IMG/VR virus record: IMGVR_UViG_3300028563_000031
Coordinates: 1-45,413 of that record
DNA length: 45,413 bases
Strand: one strand, 5' to 3'
Source of the DNA: a virus
In this document: in pieces, positions 6,952 to 15,604 of the stretch
How the letters are laid out: each line of letters opens with the position of its first letter
Numbering within the stretch: position 1 is the first letter of the stretch
Made by a program: the position numbers and the translations under genes
The notes under the pieces: model-generated
Seen by the model: only the letters and a program-made list of their open reading frames with translations
Database searches by the model: none
Told to the model about the DNA's origin: nothing

Positions 6952-9122
6952 TACGTTATGTTTTCAAGTTTAAGATTATCAATAATAATCCAATCGGTTG
7001 ATCTTAGAACATATGGAAATGAATCAAAGTCTAATACCATGTCTATTTCAGTAGCCAATATATTTGATGTAAAATCTAATGAATAATGACCTGGAGTACT
7101 AGCTTGTATACAATAATCCGGGTTGTAAGGTGTGTCAACATTCAACCCAATTATTACAACCAGGTTACTTCCTGATTTTTTTGAAATTAAATCAAAACTT
7201 AAGCGATATTTATTGCCAGCACGTATTATTTGCCAATTTGATGCCGCCGTATATATATTTCTACTAATGTTACTATCACACGAACATGGCGGGATATGGT
7301 TAGTTGTTGGATCCGGATAGTCTGGTACCGAAATTTTCATTTTATCCGAATCGGTTGAAATAGATACACCATAAAGATTAGGAAGCGTTGGATTTGGCAC
7401 ATTATAATTTGCCAATTGCGCTGTATTTGAAAAATCATCAAAGAAAAATGGAGTTAAAACAACTTCCGGAGGCGCAGGCTCTTCGCCTGTGAAATAATCA
7501 GTATTAAAATCAGGACTGAAATCACCTATTAAAATAGGTTCATTTGCGCTGAATTTTTCGGTAAAATCATCATGTATTGAATGAGTTATCTCTATATCAG
7601 CGTTCGGATTATAATCATCATCATCAATAGCAGTACGCTCATTATTTTGCGTAGTAATAGGGTAAGCCCTTCCAACTTTAAGCCAGTAAGCATCGTCACT
7701 ATCAAGAAACTGTTGTAAATAATCGGAATATTCCTTACTTACATAACCTGTATTGATTGTATAAGCTACAATAGTTGTATTACTTACCTGTATTTCTTCC
7801 TTGTCAAATTCAGAAAAATTAACAGGCAAAGGAATATTAACAATTTCCTTATTGTTTTTTGGTTTTTTTATTGCCTTACCTGTTGTGCGGATAAGATCGT
7901 ACACGCCTAAACTATTCTTAAATAAAAAGTACCTGGCATGTTTTTGATAGGTATAATCTATTATAAATGTACGAATTTCCGAAACAGCGTCGCCGCTATT
8001 ATTAACGATATAAACCTCCCATTTGACTAATTTTTTGGGAGCATTTGTCCTTATTTTATCAAAGCTGACAAAAAATTCACGTACATCATATTGCGCGGCT
8101 GTAAATGTAACTAAGTCGCGTTCGTCAACTGTATTATCTGTATAATATTGTTTTATATGCACTTTGTAAGTGCCGGTTGTTAAAAATGCGAAATAAAGTT
8201 TTTCCGGAGCATATATATCAGTTGTTTTTATGGGCGGGGCAAAGGTCAGGAACATGCCTGTTTCCTGTAATTTATCCAAAAATGTTTTTTGCAGGTCGTT
8301 CAACCGGCCTTGACTAAAATTACTAAACTTCCCCTGAAGAATATTAAAAACTGATGAAAATGCGCCACCACGTTCAATTGGTGGGTTTCCAAACTTTTCG
8401 AAAACATATATCTGGTACGATTCTACAATACTGTGTAAGGTTGTATATCCGCTAGGTACGGGGAAGGTAAAATTACCATTTATGCGTTTTTTTAAAATAT
8501 CAGCTATATCGACATTGATAATGCCGGTTTTATCGAGATCAAAACCAGATGGCAAATCATCATTATAAACAGCATGTTTAACAGGTAAATCGGACTGTGA
8601 AATGACCAACCCATTTTTTAATATATAAAACCCAATTTTGTAAAAATCTTCAATAGCATCTTCAGCAGGTAACTGATTAGTTGATAATAATCCTTCAAAT
8701 AAAGTAAATGTAATATCGTAATCTGAGCCGGGTTGGCGGGCATCAATGTGTATATTATTATTAGGATCGAGATATAAATTAAAATCCCTAACCAGAATTG
8801 CATTTTTAATTAATGAATTAAATACAAAAGCATTATATTCCCATGGATCTATTCGATTTGGAGAAGGAAAAGTAAAAGGGCCATCGATAAGTGGAGATGT
8901 AGAATCTTCACTAACAAGGATTAGTGAATTATTACCCCAGGCAAAAGTTATTGAATCACCCGGATAATAAAGTGTTAATGTTGTTTTGTCATAAAATGAT
9001 AATGTATATGATGCTTTTTGACCTTTGCTAACATATGCGTTTTTCCCGGCAACCTTTACGATCATTTGATTTCCTGTTAAGGATAAAAAGCCTGGCGAAT
9101 TTAGGATTGCGATGTTTGACAT
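6951..9122 (-). CDS. Large tail/appendage protein with C-terminal carbohydrate-binding-like domain, 723 aa
   Basis: A beta-rich structural protein. The N-terminal third (MSNIAILNSPGFLSLTGNQMI) resembles virion proteins of Bacteroidota phages. Residues about 560-723 form a separate domain with alternating strands (YRLSFDLISKKSG, HYSLDFTSNI, DWIIIDNLKLENIT) that reads like a CBM4/9-type jelly roll, a fold that binds sugars. Binding a surface glycan is inferred. The gene sits after a hairpin terminator, and its stop overlaps the start of the 810-aa gene. Together the two are candidates for a receptor-binding complex. Confidence 0.7.
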   Translation of the reverse strand: MSNIAILNSPGFLSLTGNQMIVKVAGKNAYVSKGQKASYTLSFYDKTTLTLYYPGDSITFAWGNNSLILVSEDSTSPLIDGPFTFPSPNRIDPWEYNAFVFNSLIKNAILVRDFNLYLDPNNNIHIDARQPGSDYDITFTLFEGLLSTNQLPAEDAIEDFYKIGFYILKNGLVISQSDLPVKHAVYNDDLPSGFDLDKTGIINVDIADILKKRINGNFTFPVPSGYTTLHSIVESYQIYVFEKFGNPPIERGGAFSSVFNILQGKFSNFSQGRLNDLQKTFLDKLQETGMFLTFAPPIKTTDIYAPEKLYFAFLTTGTYKVHIKQYYTDNTVDERDLVTFTAAQYDVREFFVSFDKIRTNAPKKLVKWEVYIVNNSGDAVSEIRTFIIDYTYQKHARYFLFKNSLGVYDLIRTTGKAIKKPKNNKEIVNIPLPVNFSEFDKEEIQVSNTTIVAYTINTGYVSKEYSDYLQQFLDSDDAYWLKVGRAYPITTQNNERTAIDDDDYNPNADIEITHSIHDDFTEKFSANEPILIGDFSPDFNTDYFTGEEPAPPEVVLTPFFFDDFSNTAQLANYNVPNPTLPNLYGVSISTDSDKMKISVPDYPDPTTNHIPPCSCDSNISRNIYTAASNWQIIRAGNKYRLSFDLISKKSGSNLVVIIGLNVDTPYNPDYCIQASTPGHYSLDFTSNILATEIDMVLDFDSFPYVLRSTDWIIIDNLKLENIT

Positions 9123-9136
9123 TTTTTATGTTTTAA

Positions 9137-9169
9137 AAAATTGCCAGGCCTTTCTCTCCTGGCAATTTT
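9137..9169 (-). terminator. Rho-independent terminator after the 114-aa gene
   Basis: On the minus strand AAAATTGCCAGG pairs with CCTGGCAATTTT (12-bp stem, 9-nt loop), followed by a T-run. It lies between the stop of the 114-aa gene and the start of the 723-aa gene, and may partially separate the last two tail genes. Confidence 0.8.
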
Positions 9170-9176
9170 AAATTTA

Positions 9177-9521
9177 TTACAGATCAGCATTTAAACAATG
9201 AATGATCAAAACCTGACCGGTATTTGAAACTATCATTTGTAATGCGATTAATTCAGATAATCCGATCAATTTAGTATCCAAAACTGGAATATTTAATGTT
9301 ACGTTAGCCGTTGGCGGAAAACTTTTGAAAAATAGTCCATACGCCAATAAAATACCTTTTACTCTCTCCATTTTCAATTCTTCCAATGATGCCGCAAGAT
9401 CGATTTGAGATTGTGCATAGGCGGCTTGTGCGTCTGCCAACTGTTGTTCCATGGTCAATTCTTCAGCCTGCAAATTGGCAATTTCGCCAGCTACGTGGTT
9501 TAAGTCTTCTTTTAGCATCAT
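9177..9521 (-). CDS. Coiled-coil virion-associated protein, 114 aa
   Basis: Residues 5-55 form a clear coiled coil (NHVAGEIANLQAEELTMEQQLADAQ and onward), suggesting oligomerisation. The C-terminal part contains SFPPTANVTLNI, nearly the same as HPPTANLSVTI at the C-terminal end of the neighbouring LRR protein. The two therefore share a small domain, perhaps an attachment or trimerisation element. It starts 1 nt from the end of the 83-aa gene and is followed by a strong terminator. Placement within the tail-fibre set suggests a fibre-associated role. Confidence 0.65.
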   Translation of the reverse strand: MMLKEDLNHVAGEIANLQAEELTMEQQLADAQAAYAQSQIDLAASLEELKMERVKGILLAYGLFFKSFPPTANVTLNIPVLDTKLIGLSELIALQMIVSNTGQVLIIHCLNADL

Positions 9522-9522
9522 A

Positions 9523-9774
9523 TTAAGAATTAAATGGAGTTAAAAAATCGTTTGGATCAGAAATGTTATTGGCAGTGATATAATCTAAAATCTGATTCTT
9601 ATCACCTGACATAACAGTGTTAAATTTAACAGATCCATCAGGATTTTTCGCATCCTGACTGTTGTCAATGCAAGATCCACCACCATAAACCTTGTTTAAT
9701 GATGAAATGGTATTGGGAATAATTTCCACAACCAGCGAATAAAGTGGAACGCCATCGCCTAAAAGTACATTCAT
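9523..9774 (-). CDS. Hypothetical tail-cluster protein, 83 aa
   Basis: A short soluble protein beginning MNVLLGDGVPLYSLVVEI, with a Gly/Asn/Asp-rich middle. No motif, signal peptide or membrane helix is seen. It lies 34 nt after the LRR protein and 1 nt before the coiled-coil protein, all leftward. It is likely coexpressed with the fibre genes; function unknown. Confidence 0.6.
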   Translation of the reverse strand: MNVLLGDGVPLYSLVVEIIPNTISSLNKVYGGGSCIDNSQDAKNPDGSVKFNTVMSGDKNQILDYITANNISDPNDFLTPFNS

Positions 9775-9808
9775 GATTTTTAAATTTAAAAGGTTAATAT
9801 ATAAAATG

Positions 9809-11632
9809 TTAATTATGATTAATTGTTATTGATTTTCCAGCAGCTGTAAATAGCGCATACAAATGGATAATATTAGTGTTACTGTTCCCATTCGTTGGCG
9901 CCGCGTTCGTTCCTGCGTTAATTGTTACGGATAAATTGGCTGTCGGAGGGTGCGCTGTGAAATAAGTATCCAGTGCGGAAAGTAAATTGTTAATGCTGGC
10001 TGTGTTTAGTGCACAATTGCTAAAATTAATATTTGTAAATGACTGATTGATAACCGGCATTGTTAAGGTTGTTAAGCCTGTATTGTTGTAGCCATATAAC
10101 GTACCGCCAAGGTTGCTAATGGTTGATAAATCTAAGGTAGTCAATCCATTTGCATAAACATAATATCGAATAAAGATTGTAGAAGATATTGGGTTTGTAA
10201 TTCCGGTTATTGCAGCAATTCCGGTAACTTCAAAATCAGATAAAACAGTTGCACCACTAATATCAAGAGTTCCGGATAAAGCAAGGGATGTTCCCTGAGC
10301 TAAAAATGTAGTTAATTTAGTTAACCCAGCACTTGATCCATTAATTGTTAAAGCATTTCCAATTAAATATAGAAAGTATAATTGTGGTTTGCTTGCTATT
10401 GATCCTGTAACTGTTAACGAATTACCCACTAATGATAATGCATATAAAGAACTTAATCCAGTAATTGATCCGGAACAAGTCATATTGGCACCAGATATTG
10501 TTAAGCTTTGTACTAAAGTTAAAGTTGATATATCACCTGAAACGGTTAAGGATGCGCCGCTTAAAATAATCGTCGTGGCTTTTGTTAAACCAGCAATTGA
10601 TCCGGAGCATGTCAAACTGGAACCAGTAAGACACAATGTTACAGCATTAACAATATTCGTTATTGAACCAGAAAAATTATAATTGTTTCCACTAATATAT
10701 AAATATGTTAGATTTACTAAACCTGAAATTGATCCTGAAATAGTTGTTGATGGCGTATTATATAATTCTAAAAATGTAAGATTTGAGAAATTATCAATTG
10801 TCCCACTTATTGACATATTGGGACACTCTTGCAAATAAAGTACAGTTAATCCGGTAATACCATTAATTGATCCTGTAAAACTTCCATTTAGACTCCTAAG
10901 TGTTAAAGATGTCAAATTGACTAATCCACTAATTGAACCATTTATTGTACTTGGTGATGCTCCAGCAATTAAAAGATATGTTAAATTAATTAAACCCGTT
11001 ATTGAACCTGAAAAATTAAAACTGGAACCACTCAATGATAAGCTGGTTAAATTGACTAATCCAGTAATTGAGCCTGTGCATAAAATGGAATTTCCATTTA
11101 GTGCCAATGACGTTAAATTAGTAAAATTGGTTAAATCACCTATAACGTTAGAAATGTTATTTATAGATATACTTAAAATCGTTTGGCTTAATTGAGTAAT
11201 ATTTAAATAAGAACATGCAACACTAGAAACAGTAAATTCTAACAGTCCGGTAAAATGTGATACAGAAGTAAAATACCCTAAATCAATATTTGATGATGAC
11301 GTTTCAAAATGCAATACAGAATCTAAGTCGCCAGTTATTGTTATGGTATAAGTTTGATTTTTACCTGCATAATTAGAAGTATATGCGGTATTTGATGTAG
11401 CTGTTACCGGAGTAATTGTACCATTACCCCAATTAATATAAGCGGTTTTGCCAACTGCCATACGCAACGTAATAGCAGATTGAACATTTGATGCGCCCTG
11501 GATGGAATACAAAGTCGGATTAATATTCCTGGATGGAAAATAATAAAATGGTCTTAACACTCTCCTTTTTGGAAATGCATCAAGGCCGCTTTGCAGCTTA
11601 TTTTCAGGAAAGCCAAATAATCCGTTATTCAT
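9809..11632 (-). CDS. Leucine-rich-repeat tail appendage protein, 607 aa
   Basis: An extended repetitive protein. After about 60 residues there is a PKD/BspA-like strand region (INWGNGTITPV ... YTITITGDLDSVLHF). From about residue 150 to 520 come roughly fifteen LRR-like repeats of about 23-24 residues with the pattern GSITGLVNLTSLSLSGSSF. The C-terminal 55 residues form a separate cap with HPPTANLSVTI. LRR solenoids present large binding surfaces, and in Bacteroidota BspA-like LRRs mediate adhesion; here receptor recognition is inferred. It lies between a virion jelly-roll-like gene and two small fibre-associated genes. Repeats make it prone to length change by recombination. Confidence 0.8.
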   Translation of the reverse strand: MNNGLFGFPENKLQSGLDAFPKRRVLRPFYYFPSRNINPTLYSIQGASNVQSAITLRMAVGKTAYINWGNGTITPVTATSNTAYTSNYAGKNQTYTITITGDLDSVLHFETSSSNIDLGYFTSVSHFTGLLEFTVSSVACSYLNITQLSQTILSISINNISNVIGDLTNFTNLTSLALNGNSILCTGSITGLVNLTSLSLSGSSFNFSGSITGLINLTYLLIAGASPSTINGSISGLVNLTSLTLRSLNGSFTGSINGITGLTVLYLQECPNMSISGTIDNFSNLTFLELYNTPSTTISGSISGLVNLTYLYISGNNYNFSGSITNIVNAVTLCLTGSSLTCSGSIAGLTKATTIILSGASLTVSGDISTLTLVQSLTISGANMTCSGSITGLSSLYALSLVGNSLTVTGSIASKPQLYFLYLIGNALTINGSSAGLTKLTTFLAQGTSLALSGTLDISGATVLSDFEVTGIAAITGITNPISSTIFIRYYVYANGLTTLDLSTISNLGGTLYGYNNTGLTTLTMPVINQSFTNINFSNCALNTASINNLLSALDTYFTAHPPTANLSVTINAGTNAAPTNGNSNTNIIHLYALFTAAGKSITINHN

Positions 11633-11635
11633 ATT

Positions 11636-12067
11636 CTAATAGTCTCCGCCTTCAGCAATAATGTCGAATTGGTTACCTGTTGTGTCAGAAATGTGGGATG
11701 TTACCAATAATGATGCGCCATTTTTAAGCGTCAAACCGCCATTTATTGTAGCGGTCGCATCGTTATTAAAACCCGCAACGCTGGCCGATGGTGTTACGGC
11801 AGTGACCGGAATTTCCATATATAAAGTAATTCCGACGGCATCCTTAATAAATATGCGTATCATTCCCGCTGTTGTAATTGCAGCGGTTCCGCAGGCGTGA
11901 ATTCGGATTTTGTCAACATAAGAACCATTAGCTCCCGCCGTGAAAAGAGTAAAAATGTTAGTTGCCAGGGTTCCGGAACCGTCTCTTGCCGTATTAAGGG
12001 CGGCGACACCTGAAATTCTTACTTTTCCCGTATTGGGTATAGCGCAAAATTGTGCAGTTGCTGACAT
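11636..12067 (-). CDS. Small virion/fibre-associated beta protein, 143 aa
   Basis: I start this at ATG 12067 (MSATAQFCAIPNTGKVRISG), 1 nt after the fibre stop. A longer frame to 12172 exists but its first 35 residues overlap the fibre gene and look non-coding. The product is beta-rich, with the pattern AGANGSYVDKIRIHACGT ... GMIRIFIKDAVG ... DIIAEGGDY that I recognise from small phage virion proteins (head-fibre or tail-appendage type). Its exact site on the particle is not known. It lies directly between the tail fibre and the LRR protein, so a role on the same appendage is likely. Confidence 0.75.
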   Translation of the reverse strand: MSATAQFCAIPNTGKVRISGVAALNTARDGSGTLATNIFTLFTAGANGSYVDKIRIHACGTAAITTAGMIRIFIKDAVGITLYMEIPVTAVTPSASVAGFNNDATATINGGLTLKNGASLLVTSHISDTTGNQFDIIAEGGDY

Positions 12068-12068
12068 A

Positions 12069-14084
12069 TTATCTAAAGTTTTGGTATGCGTAAATGACCG
12101 AGAATGTACTTTGTGCTTGTAATGCCGCGTTAATTGCAGCATCAACATCCGATTTATTATAATAATTAGCATGCAAATCGGTAATATCTTCTTTGCCGCT
12201 TAAATCCTGATCGCCAGTGTTGGTACCGGAAATGGCTGCGAGTTTATTTTTTTCGCCCGTGGTATAATCATTTGTTGATAATCCTTTACCAGCAACTTGG
12301 TCCACTTTATTATTTACCTGGCCCTGCAATTTGCCCAAAGAAACTTTTATTGAATCGGTTGCTGATATTGCAGTATTGACAATAAGCCCGGTTAAATCGC
12401 CAATAATTGCACCAATTGCCCTGGCAACGGTAAAATATAAATTTGTGGATCCCTCAGTAACCGAATCAGTACTGCCAGGCGAAGCTGCAATTACAACATA
12501 AACGCTACCAGACCAGCGGTATATTTTATTTGTATCCAGAGCGGTATATATCTTTCCTGTTTCTCCTGTTCCCGGGAAGGCTGCTAAATTTGCAAATTCC
12601 AACACATCATCAACATAACTTGGCAATTGTGCAGCTGCTACTTTACCAGTTGAATCCAACCCGGCATAACCGTTTGCCTGGTTCTTTTCAGATTTTAATT
12701 GTAAACCGGATAAATCCTGATCACCCGTATTTGTTCCGGAAATGGCCGCAAGTTTGTTTTTTTCAGTGGTAGTATAGTCATTTGTTGATAAACCTTTGCC
12801 GTCAATCTTATCAACTTTTCCACTTAGATCCTGATCACCGGTATTAGTTCCGGTGATGGCTGCCAGTTTATTTTTTTCGGTGGTGGTATAGTCATTTGTT
12901 GATAAACCTTTGCCGGTGACCTGATCAACTTTAAGATTAACGGCTGATTGCAGAGCATCAATCAGTACTTTTAACGCATTACCCTGTTTTGCAGATAGCG
13001 GTTTAGTTGAATCAACACTCGTAAGCACATCAATAATATCGCTTGTACTTATTTTGGCACCGATCTGTCCGGATATGGTTGTTGCAAAATTGGGATCATC
13101 TCCCAGGGCATCGGCAAGTTCTTTTAAAGTATCCAAAACACCTGGTGCAGAATTAACCAGGGCTGATACTTTTCCATCAACATAAGAAGTTGAAGCAAGG
13201 AGCGCCATTGCTGAATTAATATCATCAATTAAAGTTTTCAATGCTTTGCCCTGGTTCGCAGATAACGGCTTATCAGTTGCAATACTTGTAAGATTATCAA
13301 TTATATCAGTAATATTTATTTTAGATGCAAGCGCTAAAACTGTAATTGCGTTATTATTTGCATTATCCAGTCCATCCAGGATCGTTTGTATTTGTGGAAA
13401 CCCTGAATTAAAATAAGGAGCATTTACAATATTTTGAATCGCAGATGCATCGAGCTTGTTACCATCAATTGTAATAGATTCTAAAGCTGTTACAATTTCG
13501 TCGGGGCTCTGATCGGCGGTTGCCCCACTTTCAATTGTTGTTAATTTGGTCTCAATAACCGTTAATCGGCTTAAAATTTGAGCTAATTCCTGATCACCTG
13601 GTATGGAATAAAAATCTGATGCTAATACTGCGCCATCTTTACCAGCTACAATAATATCGCCAACATCCAATGTGCTTTTAGGCAATAATCCGGTTATTGC
13701 GGCAGTACTGGCCACAGTTATTCGCCAAAAGTTTCCGTTCTTTATTGCACCTGCCGTACCAGTGCCAACAGTTGGAAGGGTATTTTCGGAAGCATCAAAT
13801 GGCCCGGCTGGACCAGAACCCGAAATAACCAGTGAGACAATATCAATTCCACCGATTTTAAGTGTTTGTCCAGTTAGAAGATTAATACCTGTAACCGGAT
13901 CGTAACCTATTGCGGTTTTATCAAGCTTTGTTGCAGAAAGGTTTGAAATGAAGTTATTCAGCGTATCGGAAATATCATGCAATATTCCTTGCAGGACCGG
14001 TCCTGTAATTAACTGACTGAAATTTGCATAAATATATGCATTAATTCTATTCGAAAGGGCTTGTATACTGCTGAGTATAGACAT
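12069..14084 (-). CDS. Modular tail fibre protein, 671 aa
   Basis: A long, low-aromatic fibre with alternating helical and beta segments. The N-terminal 100 residues probably attach to the tail. Residues about 120-430 hold repeated fibre-shaft motifs (DIIDNLTSIATDKPLSANQGKAL and its copy at DIIDVLTSVDSTKPLSAKQGNAL). Three copies of LSTNDYTTxEKNKLAAIxGTNTGDQDLSG lie further on, two in tandem and one near the C-terminus. Residues about 487-530 carry the DVLEFANLAAFPGTGETGKIY module shared with the 810-aa protein. Such collagen-like or triple-helical shafts present host-binding tips. It begins 2 nt after the 98-aa membrane gene. Confidence 0.88.
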   Translation of the reverse strand: MSILSSIQALSNRINAYIYANFSQLITGPVLQGILHDISDTLNNFISNLSATKLDKTAIGYDPVTGINLLTGQTLKIGGIDIVSLVISGSGPAGPFDASENTLPTVGTGTAGAIKNGNFWRITVASTAAITGLLPKSTLDVGDIIVAGKDGAVLASDFYSIPGDQELAQILSRLTVIETKLTTIESGATADQSPDEIVTALESITIDGNKLDASAIQNIVNAPYFNSGFPQIQTILDGLDNANNNAITVLALASKINITDIIDNLTSIATDKPLSANQGKALKTLIDDINSAMALLASTSYVDGKVSALVNSAPGVLDTLKELADALGDDPNFATTISGQIGAKISTSDIIDVLTSVDSTKPLSAKQGNALKVLIDALQSAVNLKVDQVTGKGLSTNDYTTTEKNKLAAITGTNTGDQDLSGKVDKIDGKGLSTNDYTTTEKNKLAAISGTNTGDQDLSGLQLKSEKNQANGYAGLDSTGKVAAAQLPSYVDDVLEFANLAAFPGTGETGKIYTALDTNKIYRWSGSVYVVIAASPGSTDSVTEGSTNLYFTVARAIGAIIGDLTGLIVNTAISATDSIKVSLGKLQGQVNNKVDQVAGKGLSTNDYTTGEKNKLAAISGTNTGDQDLSGKEDITDLHANYYNKSDVDAAINAALQAQSTFSVIYAYQNFR
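12197..12929 (-). repeat. Three nucleotide-level repeats inside the tail fibre gene
   Basis: Three units of about 109 bp occur at about 12197-12305, 12707-12815 and 12821-12929. Each encodes GKGLSTNDYTTxEKNKLAAIxGTNTGDQDLSG. The latter two are nearly tandem (114-bp period) and highly similar in DNA as well as protein. Unequal recombination between them could shorten or lengthen the fibre. Confidence 0.85.
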
Positions 14085-14086
14085 GC

Positions 14087-14383
14087 TTAAGGAATTAAAT
14101 GAGTTTCGTTTGTTTTATTAGTCAATTGACTTACCAAGTACATGTTAAAAACCTGCATGGCAAATAAAACGGCAATAAGTGCATAAATTATCCGGACATT
14201 TAGAACCAATAATTTTTGTTTATCGGCTATTTCAAATACTACCTTTCGCATAGCTACAACATTGGCAGGTATGCAAATTTCGCGGCAAACTTTTCCCATG
14301 CCTGTTTCAATTTGTGTCTGCAACCTGTCAGCTTCGCTTACCTTATAGGTTTTAGTACGACCTGCTTTTTTAACTTCATCCAT
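14087..14383 (-). CDS. Small membrane protein in the lysis-fibre interval, 98 aa
   Basis: Residues 1-62 are soluble and charged with two cysteines (VCREICIPAN). Residues about 63-84 (VRIIYALIAVLFAMQVFNMYLV) form one transmembrane helix near the C-terminus, so it is a tail-anchored topology with a large cytoplasmic part. It lies 2 nt before the fibre gene and 1 nt after the 153-aa membrane gene. A lysis regulator or holin partner is possible from position, but nothing in the sequence proves it. Confidence 0.65.
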   Translation of the reverse strand: MDEVKKAGRTKTYKVSEADRLQTQIETGMGKVCREICIPANVVAMRKVVFEIADKQKLLVLNVRIIYALIAVLFAMQVFNMYLVSQLTNKTNETHLIP

Positions 14384-14384
14384 G

Positions 14385-14846
14385 TTAGTTATTTGTAAGG
14401 TCTTGCATTAATTCTATGCTGAAATTTTTTTTTTCGTTGTAGGTACTTAGCCCATCTTCAATACATTTTAAAGAGTTATCTATTATATTAAAGGATTGCT
14501 TTAAATTGCTATTATCCTTTATTAATGAATTGAATTTAACGATATTATTTTTATTTGATTCAATAACAATAGTACTAAGGTTGTGTATCCTTTTGGCATT
14601 TGTATCTAATTTCAAATCCAATTTTATTACCAGGTCTTTTACCAAAACTACCTGGACCATTAATAATGAATCCTTTTGAATGCTTACAGGAATATATTGT
14701 TTAGAAGTTTTAATATCAGTCTTATAACTGATAATTACATGTTCGACCGTGATAGTGCCTCCAATTAACAATATTGCTGAAACAATTTTTACTATCACAG
14801 CCTTTGAAGTACCTATTAATGTGAGATATTCGATAATCGTTTTCAT
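14385..14846 (-). CDS. Membrane-anchored periplasmic/coiled protein, 153 aa
   Basis: One N-terminal hydrophobic segment (residues about 17-35, AVIVKIVSAILLIGGTITV) is followed by about 115 residues that are helical and rich in Lys, Asn and Ile, with possible coiled coil at 70-130. The start overlaps the stop of the 184-aa gene by 1 nt. Located among the lysis genes, it could be a spanin or lysis accessory subunit; this is inferred from topology and position only. Confidence 0.65.
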   Translation of the reverse strand: MKTIIEYLTLIGTSKAVIVKIVSAILLIGGTITVEHVIISYKTDIKTSKQYIPVSIQKDSLLMVQVVLVKDLVIKLDLKLDTNAKRIHNLSTIVIESNKNNIVKFNSLIKDNSNLKQSFNIIDNSLKCIEDGLSTYNEKKNFSIELMQDLTNN

Positions 14847-15400
14847 TATTTCAATAATCTAAAATACGATACTCCGAAACTTCTATTAATCAAATCAACA
14901 TTGCACCCAAAACCATTTTTATCACGGATATACATTGCACCGGCGCCTATTCCAAATTTGCTACCAAAGGTTAATTGTGGTCCGATAAATAAGCCAGTTT
15001 GCTGTTGTATAATGGTTGTTTGGTAGGTAACTTGCTTTTCCCGTAGGTTCTGGAACCAGACTTGCCGGTTAACAATGCGGTTCTGACTGATTATTTCCTG
15101 AATAATTGCCCGAACTGTACTATCATTGATTGTATCGCGATAGACATATCGTTTGAAAAAGCAATCGAGGATTTCAGCAGTGTCAATTTTTTGATATTGT
15201 GTAACAGTATCATGTTTAACCGTTTCGCAATAAACTGGAACTGGCACATTTACTTTTACCTGGGTGAAAACTTTATCACCTGGTACCGTGACCGTTTTCG
15301 TAATAGTTGTAACAACCGGCGGTTTGTTACAATATTTCATCATGCCAATGCATCCCAGCAAAAGCACAATTATGACCAACTCAAACTTTTGCGGGTTCAT
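14846..15400 (-). CDS. Candidate unimolecular spanin-like envelope protein, 184 aa
   Basis: Residues 7-22 (ELVIIVLLLGCIGMMKYC) form an N-terminal membrane anchor. The middle is a Thr/Val-rich periplasmic segment (TTITKTVTVPGDKVFTQVKV) with a probable helix around 95-130. The last 50 residues (FIGPQLTFGSKFGIGAGAMYI ... FGVSYFRLL) alternate polar and hydrophobic residues like outer-membrane beta strands. An inner-membrane anchor plus an outer-membrane-like C-terminus is the layout expected of a spanin that links both membranes. It overlaps the holin-like gene by 20 nt and lies in the lysis block. Spanin assignment is inference. Confidence 0.7.
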   Translation of the reverse strand: MNPQKFELVIIVLLLGCIGMMKYCNKPPVVTTITKTVTVPGDKVFTQVKVNVPVPVYCETVKHDTVTQYQKIDTAEILDCFFKRYVYRDTINDSTVRAIIQEIISQNRIVNRQVWFQNLREKQVTYQTTIIQQQTGLFIGPQLTFGSKFGIGAGAMYIRDKNGFGCNVDLINRSFGVSYFRLLK

Positions 15401-15587
15401 CGTCTGTAAACATATTCGTTAAAACTTTGCCAGCAATACCAATACCTAATGCTATATAGGCTATAACTGGATGATTGGAAGTAATTGCTTGTGCGGTAAT
15501 ATAGGCCGCAATGCCTAATAAGGTATCGCCAATTTTCCTCATTTTTGGTGGAGTTGGCTTGTAATAATGTTGGAATCCGAATTTCAT
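15381..15587 (-). CDS. Holin-like protein, 68 aa
   Basis: A short membrane protein directly downstream of the lysozyme. The N-terminus KFGFQHYYKPTPPKMRKIGDTLLG and two hydrophobic stretches (about 23-38 IGDTLLGIAAYITAQAI and 42-58 PVIAYIALGIGIAGKVL) are followed by an acidic tail (FTDDEPAKV). I recognise the YKPTPxxMRKxGD start from small membrane proteins beside endolysins in Bacteroidota phages. A holin would form pores that release the lysozyme. Confidence 0.75.
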   Translation of the reverse strand: MKFGFQHYYKPTPPKMRKIGDTLLGIAAYITAQAITSNHPVIAYIALGIGIAGKVLTNMFTDDEPAKV

Positions 15588-15604
15588 AGTTTTTTGGTTT
15601 TTAG

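Noticed and set aside
10389-11195. Rightward open frames opposite the LRR gene
   Set aside because: They are mirror images of the LRR repeats and carry no independent signal.
12068-12172. 35-residue N-terminal extension of the 143-aa virion protein
   Set aside because: It overlaps the end of the fibre gene, and the usual family start MSATAQF follows the fibre stop directly.
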